The notes beneath the pieces are model-generated. The model was not told where the DNA came from. It saw only the letters and a program-made list of their open reading frames with translations, and ran no database searches. A stretch of 40,390 bases of DNA from Acidobacteriota bacterium (lineage in GTDB: Bacteria; Acidobacteriota; Terriglobia; Terriglobales; Acidobacteriaceae), in the NCBI GenBank assembly GCA_003224905.1, contig QIAA01000158.1:1-40390 (forward strand). Direction: 5' to 3'. Shown in pieces: positions 8,208-15,698 of this stretch (position 1 is its first letter; the number at the start of each line of letters is the position of its first letter). A program made the position numbers and the translations under genes.

Positions 8208-9119
8208 ATGACACCTCAACTACTCGACCCAGTCGTATTACAGACTGATTTCCCGGAATTAGAACTGCACACCAGCGGCAAGGTTCGGGATGTCTATGGC
8301 GTCAACGATGAACAGCTACTTTTCGTCGCCACAGATCGCATTTCTGCCTTCGATTATGTGCTCGCCTCAGGCATCCCGCACAAGGGACACGTGCTCTCCC
8401 AGATTTCATTGTTCTGGTTTGATTTCCTGAAAGATGTTGTTCCCAACCACCTGATCACGGCGGATGTGAACCGCTTTCCCGAGCCGCTGCGCAAATATTC
8501 TGATGTATTGCGCGGACGTTCAATGCTGGTATCGCGAGCGGAGATGTTTCCGGTGGAATGCGTAGTGCGCGGTTATATCTCGGGTTCAGCCTGGAAGGAA
8601 TACAAGGGCAAGGGAACGGTCTGCGGAATCGACCTGCCGAAGGGACTGCGCGAATCCGACCGACTGCCGAAGGCGATCTTCACGCCGGCCACTAAAGCTA
8701 CGAGCGGCCACGACGAAAATATTTCCATCGAAGAAGTATCGAAGCTGGTAGGGCCTGAGATCAGCCGTGAGCTTCGCGATCTGAGTATCGCGATTTACAC
8801 AAAAGCGGCTGAACACGCGCAGCAAAAAGGGATTATTATTGCCGACACCAAGTTTGAGTTCGGGCGCACGAGCAAGGGGATCACGCTCGCAGACGAGGTG
8901 CTTACACCGGATTCTTCGCGCTTCTGGCCAGCGGATAAATACGAGCCTGGCCGTGCACAGGATTCCTTCGACAAGCAATACGTGCGGGATTACCTGGAAG
9001 AGATCCGCTGGAATAAGCAGGCGCCCGCCCCGGCGCTTCCGCCGGAGGTAGTGCGCAGAACCAGTGAGAAGTACGTAGAAGCCTTTCACCAGCTCACAGG
9101 ACGCGAGCTGGATGCATAG
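8208..9119 (+). CDS. purC: phosphoribosylaminoimidazole-succinocarboxamide synthase (SAICAR synthetase)
   Basis: A 303-residue enzyme of de novo purine synthesis. It joins CAIR and aspartate using ATP to make SAICAR. The N-terminus has the ATP-binding strand GKVRDVY and the DRISAFD motif. The first family signature lies near residues 104-125 (SRAEMFPVECVVRGYISGS) and the second near 226-240 (LADEVLTPDSSRFW). The length fits the longer (about 300-residue) form of the enzyme found in many bacteria and in yeast Ade1. A strong promoter lies directly upstream and the cvpA-like gene starts 27 nt downstream. No other purine gene is in the window. Confidence 0.97.
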   Translation: MTPQLLDPVVLQTDFPELELHTSGKVRDVYGVNDEQLLFVATDRISAFDYVLASGIPHKGHVLSQISLFWFDFLKDVVPNHLITADVNRFPEPLRKYSDVLRGRSMLVSRAEMFPVECVVRGYISGSAWKEYKGKGTVCGIDLPKGLRESDRLPKAIFTPATKATSGHDENISIEEVSKLVGPEISRELRDLSIAIYTKAAEHAQQKGIIIADTKFEFGRTSKGITLADEVLTPDSSRFWPADKYEPGRAQDSFDKQYVRDYLEEIRWNKQAPAPALPPEVVRRTSEKYVEAFHQLTGRELDA

Positions 9120-9146
9120 AAGTTCGTCCGGCCTCAGGAAAGTCCG

Positions 9147-9695
9147 ATGACGGTGGCGGACTGGGTCATCGTAGCGGTGATCCTGGGCTCGACGATTGAA
9201 GCGGCGATTGCAGGCTTTTTCCAAGTCGCCTTCGGTATTGCGGGTCTGGTGTTTGGCTATGTGTTCGCCACATGGCGGTATCAGTGGGTAGCCGGATGGT
9301 ATTCGCGTTACCTGAAGTCGCCGGAAGTGGCTCAGATCGCAGGTTTCCTGACCATATTAATGGCCGCCGTAATTTTGGCGGGCATTTTAGGACGAGTCGC
9401 CCGATGGCTGGTGAAAAAGTCCGGCCTAAGTTTTTTTGATCGATTGCTCGGGGCGTTGCTTGGTTTTCTGCGCGGATGTTTGAGTGTAGCCATTGTTCTG
9501 GTCGGAATAACCGCGTTCACGCCGGCCTCGAAGTGGCTTGAAAGTTCGCAGTTGGCTTCTTATTTCCTGGTGGTCGGACGGGCTGCAATCTGGATGGCGC
9601 CTTCTGAATTGCGTAACCGCTTTTATCAGGGATTGGATCTGGCGCGCCAGGTTAAACAAGCGCCACACCCAGCGCCACGCCCATCGGGCAAGTAG
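9147..9695 (+). CDS. CvpA family membrane protein
   Basis: A 182-residue integral membrane protein with four predicted helices: about residues 5-22, 24-42, 65-86 and 100-122. The pattern of an N-terminal D-W-V-I helix followed by a Gly-rich segment and a cytoplasmic loop (ARWLVKKSGLSFFDRLLGALLGF) matches the CvpA/colicin V production family. The E. coli member is needed for colicin V export and sits in a purine operon (with purF); its exact role is unsettled. Here too it follows a purine gene, 27 nt after purC, with AGGA upstream of the ATG. The Pro/Ala-rich tail is probably cytoplasmic. Confidence 0.8.
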   Translation: MTVADWVIVAVILGSTIEAAIAGFFQVAFGIAGLVFGYVFATWRYQWVAGWYSRYLKSPEVAQIAGFLTILMAAVILAGILGRVARWLVKKSGLSFFDRLLGALLGFLRGCLSVAIVLVGITAFTPASKWLESSQLASYFLVVGRAAIWMAPSELRNRFYQGLDLARQVKQAPHPAPRPSGK

Positions 9696-9760
9696 GAAGC
9701 GAGAATTTTGTAAGTTGGCCGCATTCACGAGGGCGATACTTCGCACGAAAGAGAGACGCC

Positions 9761-10039
9761 GTGAGAGATCAGCTTGAAGCCTTGATCATGCAGATGTACA
9801 AGAGCAATATTCTTTACTCTGAAGCCGTTCGTGAATTCAAAAAGAAATTCATTCTCACGGTCTTGCAGGAGAACCAGGGCAACCAGTGCCGAGCAGCTCG
9901 CGAGCTCGGCATGCACCGCAACACCCTGAGCCGCACAATCTCCGAGTTGAAGATTGACGTCCGTCAATTAAGAGACGGAGTGAAACGGCCGCCTCTCAGC
10001 GCAAGGCCTCTTGGCTATGAGAAGAAGGCCGTGCGATAG
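9761..10039 (+). CDS. small Fis-type helix-turn-helix protein
   Basis: A 92-residue protein with a GTG start. The region at about residues 24-70 contains a Fis-type (HTH_8) helix-turn-helix: FILTVLQENQGNQCRAARE followed by LGMHRNTLSRTISEL, the same fold as the C-terminal DNA-binding end of NtrC-type activators and of Fis. There is no receiver or AAA+ domain, so it acts alone, either as a nucleoid-associated protein or as a local regulator. It follows the CvpA-like gene by 65 nt and is closed by a strong terminator. The tail after residue 75 is basic. Target genes cannot be told from sequence. Confidence 0.8.
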   Translation: MRDQLEALIMQMYKSNILYSEAVREFKKKFILTVLQENQGNQCRAARELGMHRNTLSRTISELKIDVRQLRDGVKRPPLSARPLGYEKKAVR

Positions 10040-10072
10040 CAGCAATCCGCGAGAACCAAGTTTCCTAAAAAC

Positions 10073-10101
10073 AAAGGCGGGCCCGGTGCGGGACCGCCTT
10101 T
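10073..10101 (+). terminator. bidirectional rho-independent terminator
   Basis: An 8-bp outer stem (AAAGGCGG at 10073-10080 and CCGCCTTT at 10094-10101) encloses an inner CCCG/CGGG stem with a GTG loop. T-rich tracts follow on both strands (TTTTCTC on plus, GTTTTTAG on minus). It can end both the Fis-like gene (plus) and the TPR gene (minus). Confidence 0.85.
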
Positions 10102-10130
10102 TCTCAGCCCAATTAACTATTCTCAACCTG

Positions 10131-11471
10131 TCATTGATGAGTCGGACGCCGTCGCGCCGGCGGCCGCCGAGCAGGAGTGGGCGCTGCTTTGGTCAGCAGG
10201 GTTCCTTTTTCCAACGTCATCACAAACGGGCTCGGCGTGTACGACACCGGTGTGCCTTCAAAATCGAGTGTCGCACCTTCCTTCGGCATAAGGCGAGCAG
10301 GAATCGTGGTATTCATTGTCAAGATGATATCGGCGCGCTTCTGCTCGATGTCGTCCTGGCTGGCTGCGATCTGTATTTCTGTGGGCGAAACCTTAATGAC
10401 TTGTCCTTCCATTTGTAGGGGAACGCCCTTGATCAGAGTCCAAACCTTGTCTTGATCGGGCTGCGCGCCTGCCGAGAGCACGAGTTCCCACTCAGCAAAG
10501 CTCAGTTTCTTGATGTCATCGGGAGTTTTACCGTTGACTAGAGCAGCAGCCTGCTCAGCCGGAGTAGGAGCTGGTTTGATGGCAAAGTTCGCCGGTGGCG
10601 TCGGGCTGGCTTTGGCCTGTGCGAAAACATCCGTCCAACCCTCGTCGCTGCCGTGATACCTGGTGTACTGATTCTTGGCGTACTTTTCGATCTGCTGCTG
10701 ATACTGAGGAGTCGGCGCCACTACTGCCGCGCGTCCAGCGTACCAGATTCCGTTGATCGAATCCGGTGGGGTGGATTGCAGATACGCCAGAGCCAAAGGG
10801 TAGACGAGGCTAAAATCCGTGGGGTTCTGATCCACCGCGGCGCGCAGGCCCTTGGTTGCCGCTGGGTAGTCCTTGGTTTGCAGGGCTGCTAGTCCAATTG
10901 CAGCGTTGAAGATGCCCGACATCTGGTTCTTTAACTTCTCGAAATCAGCATCCGACGTTCCTTCGGGCTTGTTGAAGTTAGGAAGCGCCTGCAGACCCTT
11001 CTCTCCGTATTGCCTTAATTGTGGTATCAGCTGCTGGGCGTTGGGAGCGCCTCCCTGAATTGACGTTCTCAATGTGTACGAAAGCAGCGCCAGCGCCCTT
11101 ATGTTATTCGGATCAGCGGTGAGAAGCTTCTGCGCGGTGTCCATCATCTTCTGCTGATTGCCTGCCTGTTGATACGAGCCCATCAGCAACTCCAGCGCAT
11201 CCTGCTTCATTACACTGTTGGGGTACTGGGTGAGAAAGGCTTCCAGGCCGCTGATTTTGGCATTGACGTCCTGCTGCTGCACGGCACCGAGGTAGGCGTT
11301 GTACTCCGCAGGATCTTTGATCTCCTTTTTCTGCTGCGGCTGTGCTTGACCTGGCTGCTGCGGTTGGGCCTGGGACGCTGCCGGTTGTCCTGGTGCTTGC
11401 GACTGTGGTGCGGTTGGCTGCTGCCCGAATGCTACTGCCCCAAGCATAAGGGCTACGAAAATCGTCTTCAT
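10131..11471 (-). CDS. secreted tetratricopeptide-repeat protein
   Basis: A 446-residue protein with a signal peptide (MKTIFVALMLGAVAFGQ) followed by a Gln/Pro/Ala-rich linker to about residue 48. Residues 55-290 are helical and repeat-like, with TPR-type units such as NSVMKQDALELLMGSYQQAG, a segment centred on PAATKGLRAAVDQNPTD, and NGIWYAGRAAVVAP. The C-terminal part (about residues 335-430) is mostly beta strand and may be an OB-like fold; it ends in a basic Pro/Arg-rich tail. Proteins of this layout are common in Acidobacteriota and uncharacterised. GAAGGAG lies 7 nt before the ATG. It is monocistronic and ends at the shared terminator. The partner or substrate is unknown. Confidence 0.75.
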   Translation of the reverse strand: MKTIFVALMLGAVAFGQQPTAPQSQAPGQPAASQAQPQQPGQAQPQQKKEIKDPAEYNAYLGAVQQQDVNAKISGLEAFLTQYPNSVMKQDALELLMGSYQQAGNQQKMMDTAQKLLTADPNNIRALALLSYTLRTSIQGGAPNAQQLIPQLRQYGEKGLQALPNFNKPEGTSDADFEKLKNQMSGIFNAAIGLAALQTKDYPAATKGLRAAVDQNPTDFSLVYPLALAYLQSTPPDSINGIWYAGRAAVVAPTPQYQQQIEKYAKNQYTRYHGSDEGWTDVFAQAKASPTPPANFAIKPAPTPAEQAAALVNGKTPDDIKKLSFAEWELVLSAGAQPDQDKVWTLIKGVPLQMEGQVIKVSPTEIQIAASQDDIEQKRADIILTMNTTIPARLMPKEGATLDFEGTPVSYTPSPFVMTLEKGTLLTKAAPTPARRPPARRRPTHQ

Positions 11472-11789
11472 GCGGTGGCTCCTTCAACTTTATGGGAAAT
11501 CAGCGACGCACATCGTACCCAGGACTACCCAAGCCAGCCTACCCGGGTTCATCTCTTAGAACATGAGCTGCAAAGCTCACGTAAACAGGCGCCGGAAAAC
11601 CTTTACGCCATTTCGTTCCATCAAGAAGGCGACAACAGGCATTTCCGGTGAGCCGGATTATAAGTATGTACACCGCCTAAGGCAAGCATGCTTTAGCCAA
11701 GCACATTGCCCCTCTCTTGTAAGATGCATACCGCAGCCCCGGCGGATGGTTTTTGGGGCCGTAGAGCAAGCCAGGCGCGAGGTCTCAAG
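11472..11789. other. divergent intergenic region between the TPR and SDR genes
   Basis: About 320 bp holding the 5' leaders of two divergent genes. A small hairpin (TGAGCT at 11564-11569, AGCTCA at 11574-11579) has no T-run and is not a terminator. TAAGAT near 11720 could be the SDR -10 box but no good -35 was found. I see no RNA gene. Confidence 0.35.
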
Positions 11790-12518
11790 ATGCCCGAAGT
11801 AACCACCAATGCGCTCAAGGGACAGGTAGCAGCAGTTACAGGCGCTGGACGCGGTATTGGCGCGGCCATAGCCCGCAAGCTGGCAGGCCTCGGCGCCACT
11901 GTCGTGCTTTGCGGACGAACGCGTGCACCGTTAGATGCGACGGCAGCAGAGATCAAGAAAGATCATGCAAATACCGTCGTCATGGAGTGCGACGTGTCCG
12001 ATCTGTCATCGGTCGAGAAGCTCGCCGCGCAGGTGGAGCGGGATCCCGGCCGAGTCGATATTCTGGTGAACAACGCTGGAATAGGCGGATTCGGGGGGCC
12101 GCTGCATACCATGCCTCCGCAATCGTGGGACGCGGTTTTGAATACGAACCTGCGTGGCGTCTATTACTGTATCCGCAGCTTTGCGCCCATGATGATTCGC
12201 AACCGAGGCGGGCACATCATCAATATCTCCTCTCTGGCGGGAAAAAATGCGCTCCCAAATGGCGCGGCATATGCCGCGTCAAAATGGGGATTGAACGGAC
12301 TGAGCTATTCAGTAGCCGAGGAGCTGCGAAGTCACAACATTCGAGTCTCAGTAGTTTGCCCGGGATCAGTGGACACGAGCCTAAGTCCACATGAAGGCAA
12401 AGACAAGAATAAAATGCTGCGACCGGAGGATGTTGCGCACGTAGTCGCGATGCTGGTCACGCAAGCCCCACAGTCCTTTGCCAGTGAAGTACTGTTGCGG
12501 CCTACTCAAAAACCTTAG
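11790..12518 (+). CDS. short-chain dehydrogenase/reductase
   Basis: A 242-residue classical SDR oxidoreductase. The cofactor loop is TGAGRGIG (near residue 17), the structural NNAG lies near residue 93, and the catalytic residues are the Ser in NISSLAG and Y-x3-K in YAASK. A downstream VCPGSVDT completes the family pattern. The Arg after the second strand (CGRTRAP) hints at NADP(H). It could be a 3-ketoacyl reductase of the FabG type, but many SDRs have other substrates, so no symbol is given. I preferred the ATG at 11790, with GAGG 8 nt upstream, over an earlier ATG at 11706 that adds 28 residues without SDR similarity. It converges with the zinc-ribbon gene, ending 6 nt from it. Confidence 0.9.
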   Translation: MPEVTTNALKGQVAAVTGAGRGIGAAIARKLAGLGATVVLCGRTRAPLDATAAEIKKDHANTVVMECDVSDLSSVEKLAAQVERDPGRVDILVNNAGIGGFGGPLHTMPPQSWDAVLNTNLRGVYYCIRSFAPMMIRNRGGHIINISSLAGKNALPNGAAYAASKWGLNGLSYSVAEELRSHNIRVSVVCPGSVDTSLSPHEGKDKNKMLRPEDVAHVVAMLVTQAPQSFASEVLLRPTQKP

Positions 12519-12524
12519 GCGGCT

Positions 12525-12998
12525 TCATTTCTTGAAGAGATTCTCAAATGCGGTCCGCGCATCCTGCACGCGGGCGCCCGGAGTGGAAGTCTCCTTCTCA
12601 ATCATGACGCGCATCGAGTAGAAGGTGCACTGATTTGCCTGATCTTTGCGCGCGACCCGCTCCGGAATGGGCTGCATGCATTCGAAACGGTTGGACGGAT
12701 CAAAGTACGTGCACTGCTTGCAAGAGTGCAATTCGAAGCCACACTTGGCGCATCGCGCCGATAGATCATCGGTCGGCTGGAGCACGGTTCCGCATTGCGC
12801 GCATCTTGAAACCGTCCGCGTGCCCGGCATTTGAATCGGCCTGGGCCCGAATGTATCTTCCTTTACCGGCCGTTCCGATGACGGTCTCTTCTGCGGTTCA
12901 TCCCCGCGGTCCTGGTATCCGCGCTGCTTGTATTTTCTGTCGGACACAGACGTCCCCGTTTTGCGGTTCACATTGTCTCGCTTGCGCGCAGGTTTCAT
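12525..12998 (-). CDS. zinc-ribbon protein of unknown function with eight cysteines
   Basis: A 157-residue protein with a basic, disordered N-terminal third (many Arg and Lys to about residue 55). Eight cysteines follow: two CxxC knuckles (C66/C69 and C83/C86), another pair C93/C96, and single C107 and C124. The spacing suggests two zinc-binding sites, or one zinc ribbon plus a second metal cluster. The segment CKQCTYFDPSNRFECMQPIP is distinctive. I recognise no named family. ATG at 12998 is preferred over the TTG just before it. It may bind nucleic acid, given the basic tail, but this is inference. It stands alone, converging with the SDR gene. Confidence 0.7.
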   Translation of the reverse strand: MKPARKRDNVNRKTGTSVSDRKYKQRGYQDRGDEPQKRPSSERPVKEDTFGPRPIQMPGTRTVSRCAQCGTVLQPTDDLSARCAKCGFELHSCKQCTYFDPSNRFECMQPIPERVARKDQANQCTFYSMRVMIEKETSTPGARVQDARTAFENLFKK

Positions 12999-13045
12999 CA
13001 AGTCGTGACGCCTTGCGGGTGAAGAGCCAGTAATGGCGCGCTGAA

Positions 13046-13074
13046 TTGTAATTCGCCACAGCGGGTGCTACCAT
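13046..13074 (+). promoter_or_regulatory. possible promoter of the YtxH-like gene
   Basis: TTGTAA at 13046-13051, a 17-nt spacer and TACCAT at 13069-13074; each box matches four of six consensus bases. It would start transcription near 13081, ahead of the TAGGAGG ribosome binding site at about 13095. Confidence 0.4.
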
Positions 13075-13107
13075 CCGACTGATTAGCATTATCGTAGGAG
13101 GCTTCAC

Positions 13108-13419
13108 GTGTCTGATAGAGACGGTAATAGTTTGCTGTGGTTTCTCGGAGGGTTGGGCCTGGGCGCAGTCGTGGGCATTTTGTACGCTCCACGGTCTGGA
13201 AGCGAGACTCGGGAAACGCTGCGCAACAAAGCTGAAGAGGGACGAGAGTACGTTCGCAATCGAACCCGCGACGCTCGCGAACAGGCTTCCGACTGGGTGG
13301 ACAAAGGACGCGAAGTACTGAAGCAGCAGAAGGAGCAGTTCCGCTCCGCCTATGAGGCGGGACGGCAAGCGTACCAGGAGACCACTAGCAGCGAAGGCAG
13401 CGGTTCAAAGAACGTATAG
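13108..13419 (+). CDS. YtxH domain protein
   Basis: A 103-residue protein with a GTG start and a strong TAGGAGG site 6 nt upstream. Residues 8-27 form a Gly-rich membrane helix (LLWFLGGLGLGAVVGILYAP) followed by a long amphipathic helix rich in Arg, Glu and Gln. This is the layout of the YtxH (general stress, GsiB/YtxH-type) family, whose Bacillus member is induced by sigma-B stress. The molecular role is not established. The DUF948-like gene follows 47 nt downstream, a pairing common in bacteria, and the two probably form a stress-related membrane operon ending at the terminator near 14000. Confidence 0.85.
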   Translation: MSDRDGNSLLWFLGGLGLGAVVGILYAPRSGSETRETLRNKAEEGREYVRNRTRDAREQASDWVDKGREVLKQQKEQFRSAYEAGRQAYQETTSSEGSGSKNV

Positions 13420-13466
13420 TCCGGATGCTCCGCGGCGCCAAATGGTGTGTCGCGCGGAGTTAGACC

Positions 13467-13973
13467 ATGGAAAACTTGCTTACGATTTCGATTGCTGTGA
13501 CGGCGGCGGCGGTAGTGCTGCAGGCAGGAATTCTGGTGGCGATGTACCTGGCGGTGCGCAAGAGCGGCGCACGCATGGAGGCGCTGACCACCGAGGTAAG
13601 GACGAAAGTGCTGCCCACGGCAGAAACGGTTCACTCCATGCTCGTCGACTTGCGGCCTAAAATCGACACGCTGGTCACGAACAGCAGTGACATCTCCAGA
13701 ACTATCCGGAGCCAGGTAGAGCGGCTCGACGCCACCGTAAATGACGTGATCGATCGCACGCGGCTGCAGGTCATTCGCGCTGATGACTTGCTTAGCCGGA
13801 CTATGGATAAAGTCGAGGAAACCTCCGAGATTGTGCATAAGACCGTGGTCTCGCCGGTTCGTCAGCTTTCGGGCCTGATGCGCGGTCTTTCGGTTGGAGT
13901 GGAGGCATTTTTCGGCAGCAAGCGAAGGCACCGTGAAGCGGTAACCGTGCCGCAGGACGAAATGTTTATCTAG
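13467..13973 (+). CDS. DUF948-like membrane-anchored coiled-coil protein
   Basis: A 168-residue protein with one N-terminal membrane helix (about residues 5-29) and a long helical remainder containing heptad-like stretches (residues 35-125). This resembles DUF948 proteins, which often sit next to YtxH genes as here. The tail holds a basic patch (SKRRHREA). GGAG lies 7 nt upstream of the ATG. Its job is unknown; a structural role near the membrane in stress is inferred from the neighbour. A perfect 14-bp terminator hairpin follows 13 nt after the stop. Confidence 0.7.
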   Translation: MENLLTISIAVTAAAVVLQAGILVAMYLAVRKSGARMEALTTEVRTKVLPTAETVHSMLVDLRPKIDTLVTNSSDISRTIRSQVERLDATVNDVIDRTRLQVIRADDLLSRTMDKVEETSEIVHKTVVSPVRQLSGLMRGLSVGVEAFFGSKRRHREAVTVPQDEMFI

Positions 13974-13986
13974 TTGAGTTCGCGTC

Positions 13987-14021
13987 AAAGAAAAGGCAGC
14001 TGCGCGCTGCCTTTTCTTTTT
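13987..14021 (+). terminator. rho-independent terminator with perfect 14-bp stem, bidirectional
   Basis: The arms 13987-14000 and 14006-14019 are perfectly complementary over 14 bp, with a 5-nt loop. The stem is A-rich on the left and T-rich on the right, so it gives a U-tract in both directions. It can end the DUF948-like gene (plus) and the VirB10-like gene (minus). Confidence 0.85.
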
Positions 14022-14035
14022 GTCAGATGTTTAAA

Positions 14036-14812
14036 CTACTTACCAGTCGCACGCAGAATCAACTGTGTCCCGCCATCCAGATGCACATTTTCCTTCTCCG
14101 AGCTGATGGTTGATCCTTGTGCTGAAGTCGAAAGCGACAATCCCGGCATTCCGACAACTCCCTGACTACCAGGACTGAGCGGGCCTGCTGGCGATCTGGG
14201 CGTGCTCTGATCGGAACGGCTTGTGTCTCCCGCGCCGTAGGTGGGACTTGTCGGTTGCGACGAAGTCGGCCGCCCCGGTGCTCCCATGCCGCCGCCACCA
14301 CCAGTTGCAGGGCCGCCAGGAGCGGGCATTGCACCCGGGTTTTCAGACATTGGCTCATTGCCGCCTCCGGAAGCCGATTGCTCTGGCTTGCCTATGGCCT
14401 GAATCACTGCCTGGAAGGGGAGCTCGCGGCCATCCTTCATAAGCATCCGGTCGAAGGCAATTTCTACTTTCGAATCGGGCGATTCTTTACTATGCGCCTT
14501 GGCATCGGTGATGTGGCCCACGATTTTGGTATTTCGAGGAATCACGATCTGTCCATGGGAGAGCAAGTCCATAGCGGTCTTGGCTTCGACTTTGTCGCCC
14601 GACTTGCTCTTCTTCGCATCAACCGACTTCGACAGTTCGGCTGGAATGACTGTGCCTGCCGCAATTTGATTCGGGGCGCCTGCCTGATTTCCAGCCGCTT
14701 GAGTCGTGCCCTGGGGCGCAGCGGCGCCAGTTTGTGGCGCAGCCGGATCCTGCGCCAGGCAAAGCGCGGAAATCCCAGCAATTGCTATCAGTGAATATAG
14801 AACTCTCCTCAT
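14036..14812 (-). CDS. secreted protein with VirB10-like beta segment
   Basis: A 258-residue protein with a signal peptide (MRRVLYSLIAIAGISALCLAQ) and GGAGG 6 nt before the ATG. Residues 48-135 resemble the TrbI/VirB10-type beta domain: GTVIPAELSKSVDAKKSKSG, then a GQIVIPRNTKIVGHI strand, then VEIAFDRMLMKDGRELPF. The next 90 residues are low-complexity Gly/Ser/Pro, and the end (VHLDGGTQLILRATGK) looks like the last barrel strand, so the linker appears to be an insertion inside the domain. No other secretion-system gene is nearby, so it is more likely a free envelope protein than part of a type IV system. Its function is unknown. Confidence 0.6.
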   Translation of the reverse strand: MRRVLYSLIAIAGISALCLAQDPAAPQTGAAAPQGTTQAAGNQAGAPNQIAAGTVIPAELSKSVDAKKSKSGDKVEAKTAMDLLSHGQIVIPRNTKIVGHITDAKAHSKESPDSKVEIAFDRMLMKDGRELPFQAVIQAIGKPEQSASGGGNEPMSENPGAMPAPGGPATGGGGGMGAPGRPTSSQPTSPTYGAGDTSRSDQSTPRSPAGPLSPGSQGVVGMPGLSLSTSAQGSTISSEKENVHLDGGTQLILRATGK

Positions 14813-14952
14813 AGTTATCCTCCGCTCTAGATTGCTGATGTCTTAGGATGCATTTTCACCGCGGGAAAGCTACTGAATTTATCCGCGAACAAGCTCACGG
14901 GTGTGGTCATGGTAGATGATCGGGTTCAGTTGTACCTAGTGCTTCCAGTTTA

Positions 14953-14999
14953 TTGACGGGGTTTGCTGCCTTCGTTTATAAGTAAGTATTCACTTACTT
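14953..14999 (+). promoter_or_regulatory. tetR-RND operon promoter overlapped by a TetR-type operator
   Basis: TTGACG (14953-14958), an 18-nt spacer and TATAAG (14977-14982) form a good promoter. A perfect palindrome with 8-bp arms, AAGTAAGT at 14980-14987 and ACTTACTT at 14992-14999, overlaps the -10 box and the expected start site. This is the classic placement for TetR autorepression. Confidence 0.75.
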
Positions 15000-15012
15000 G
15001 GCAAATAGAGAC

Positions 15013-15696
15013 ATGGCGACTACTCAAGTACGGTTTTCGGCCGCGAATCGAAAAGAGCAGATCCTGGAAGTTGCTACCCGGCTCTTTGCCGATCAGGGAT
15101 TTCAGGGCACCACGACGCGGCAGATCGCGGAGCATAGCGGGGTTACCGAGGCGCTCATTTTCCGCCATTTCCCTGCAAAAGAGGAACTGTACTGGGCGGT
15201 GATTGAACGGAAAATCCGTGCTGCCGGGCCAGCGCAGCGGATGCGCGAACGTCTGGCGCGCGCCGGCACGGACTTCGAGCTGCTGTCGAATGTGGCATCA
15301 GAGATTCTGGAGAGACGAGCCACAGACCAAACCCTCTCCCGTCTTTTGCTTTACACAGCGCTCGAAAATCATAGACTCTCGCACCGCTTCTTTCGAATGT
15401 ACGTGGCTGAGTGCTACGAAGTCCTAGCTGAGTTCGTTCAGAAGCGAATTGCGGAAGGCCGGTTTCAGCCGCTAGATCCGCTGCTTGCAGCGCGCAGTTT
15501 TCTGGGCATGGTGATTTACCACTCGTGGGTGCAAGAGCTCTTTGGCGGGAAACGTTACCAGGATTTTTCCGTCCAACAAGTGAGTGACACTGTTGCCCGG
15601 CTCTGGCTTGACGGGATGTGCAATGCAAGCGAGGGACTGGCCGGTTCGGAGCAGCAGAATCAGAAGCGTTCTCAGGCGCAGCAACACACCAGGTAA
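15013..15696 (+). CDS. TetR/AcrR family transcriptional regulator
   Basis: A 227-residue regulator. The N-terminal helix-turn-helix at about residues 10-55 reads EQILEVATRLFADQGFQGT, then TRQIAEHSGVTEALIFRHF, which is a typical TetR DNA-binding domain. The rest is the all-helical ligand domain with no close family hint. I chose ATG 15013; the upstream TTG at 14998 lies inside the operator and would leave almost no leader. The gene is first in an operon with an RND adaptor and pump, starting 2 nt before the adaptor gene. It probably represses the whole operon until a pump substrate binds. Ligand unknown. Confidence 0.93.
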   Translation: MATTQVRFSAANRKEQILEVATRLFADQGFQGTTTRQIAEHSGVTEALIFRHFPAKEELYWAVIERKIRAAGPAQRMRERLARAGTDFELLSNVASEILERRATDQTLSRLLLYTALENHRLSHRFFRMYVAECYEVLAEFVQKRIAEGRFQPLDPLLAARSFLGMVIYHSWVQELFGGKRYQDFSVQQVSDTVARLWLDGMCNASEGLAGSEQQNQKRSQAQQHTR

Positions 15697-15698
15697 AG

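Noticed and set aside
11564..11579. Terminator upstream of the SDR gene
   Set aside because: The hairpin is short with no T-run and lies between divergent genes where no terminator is expected.
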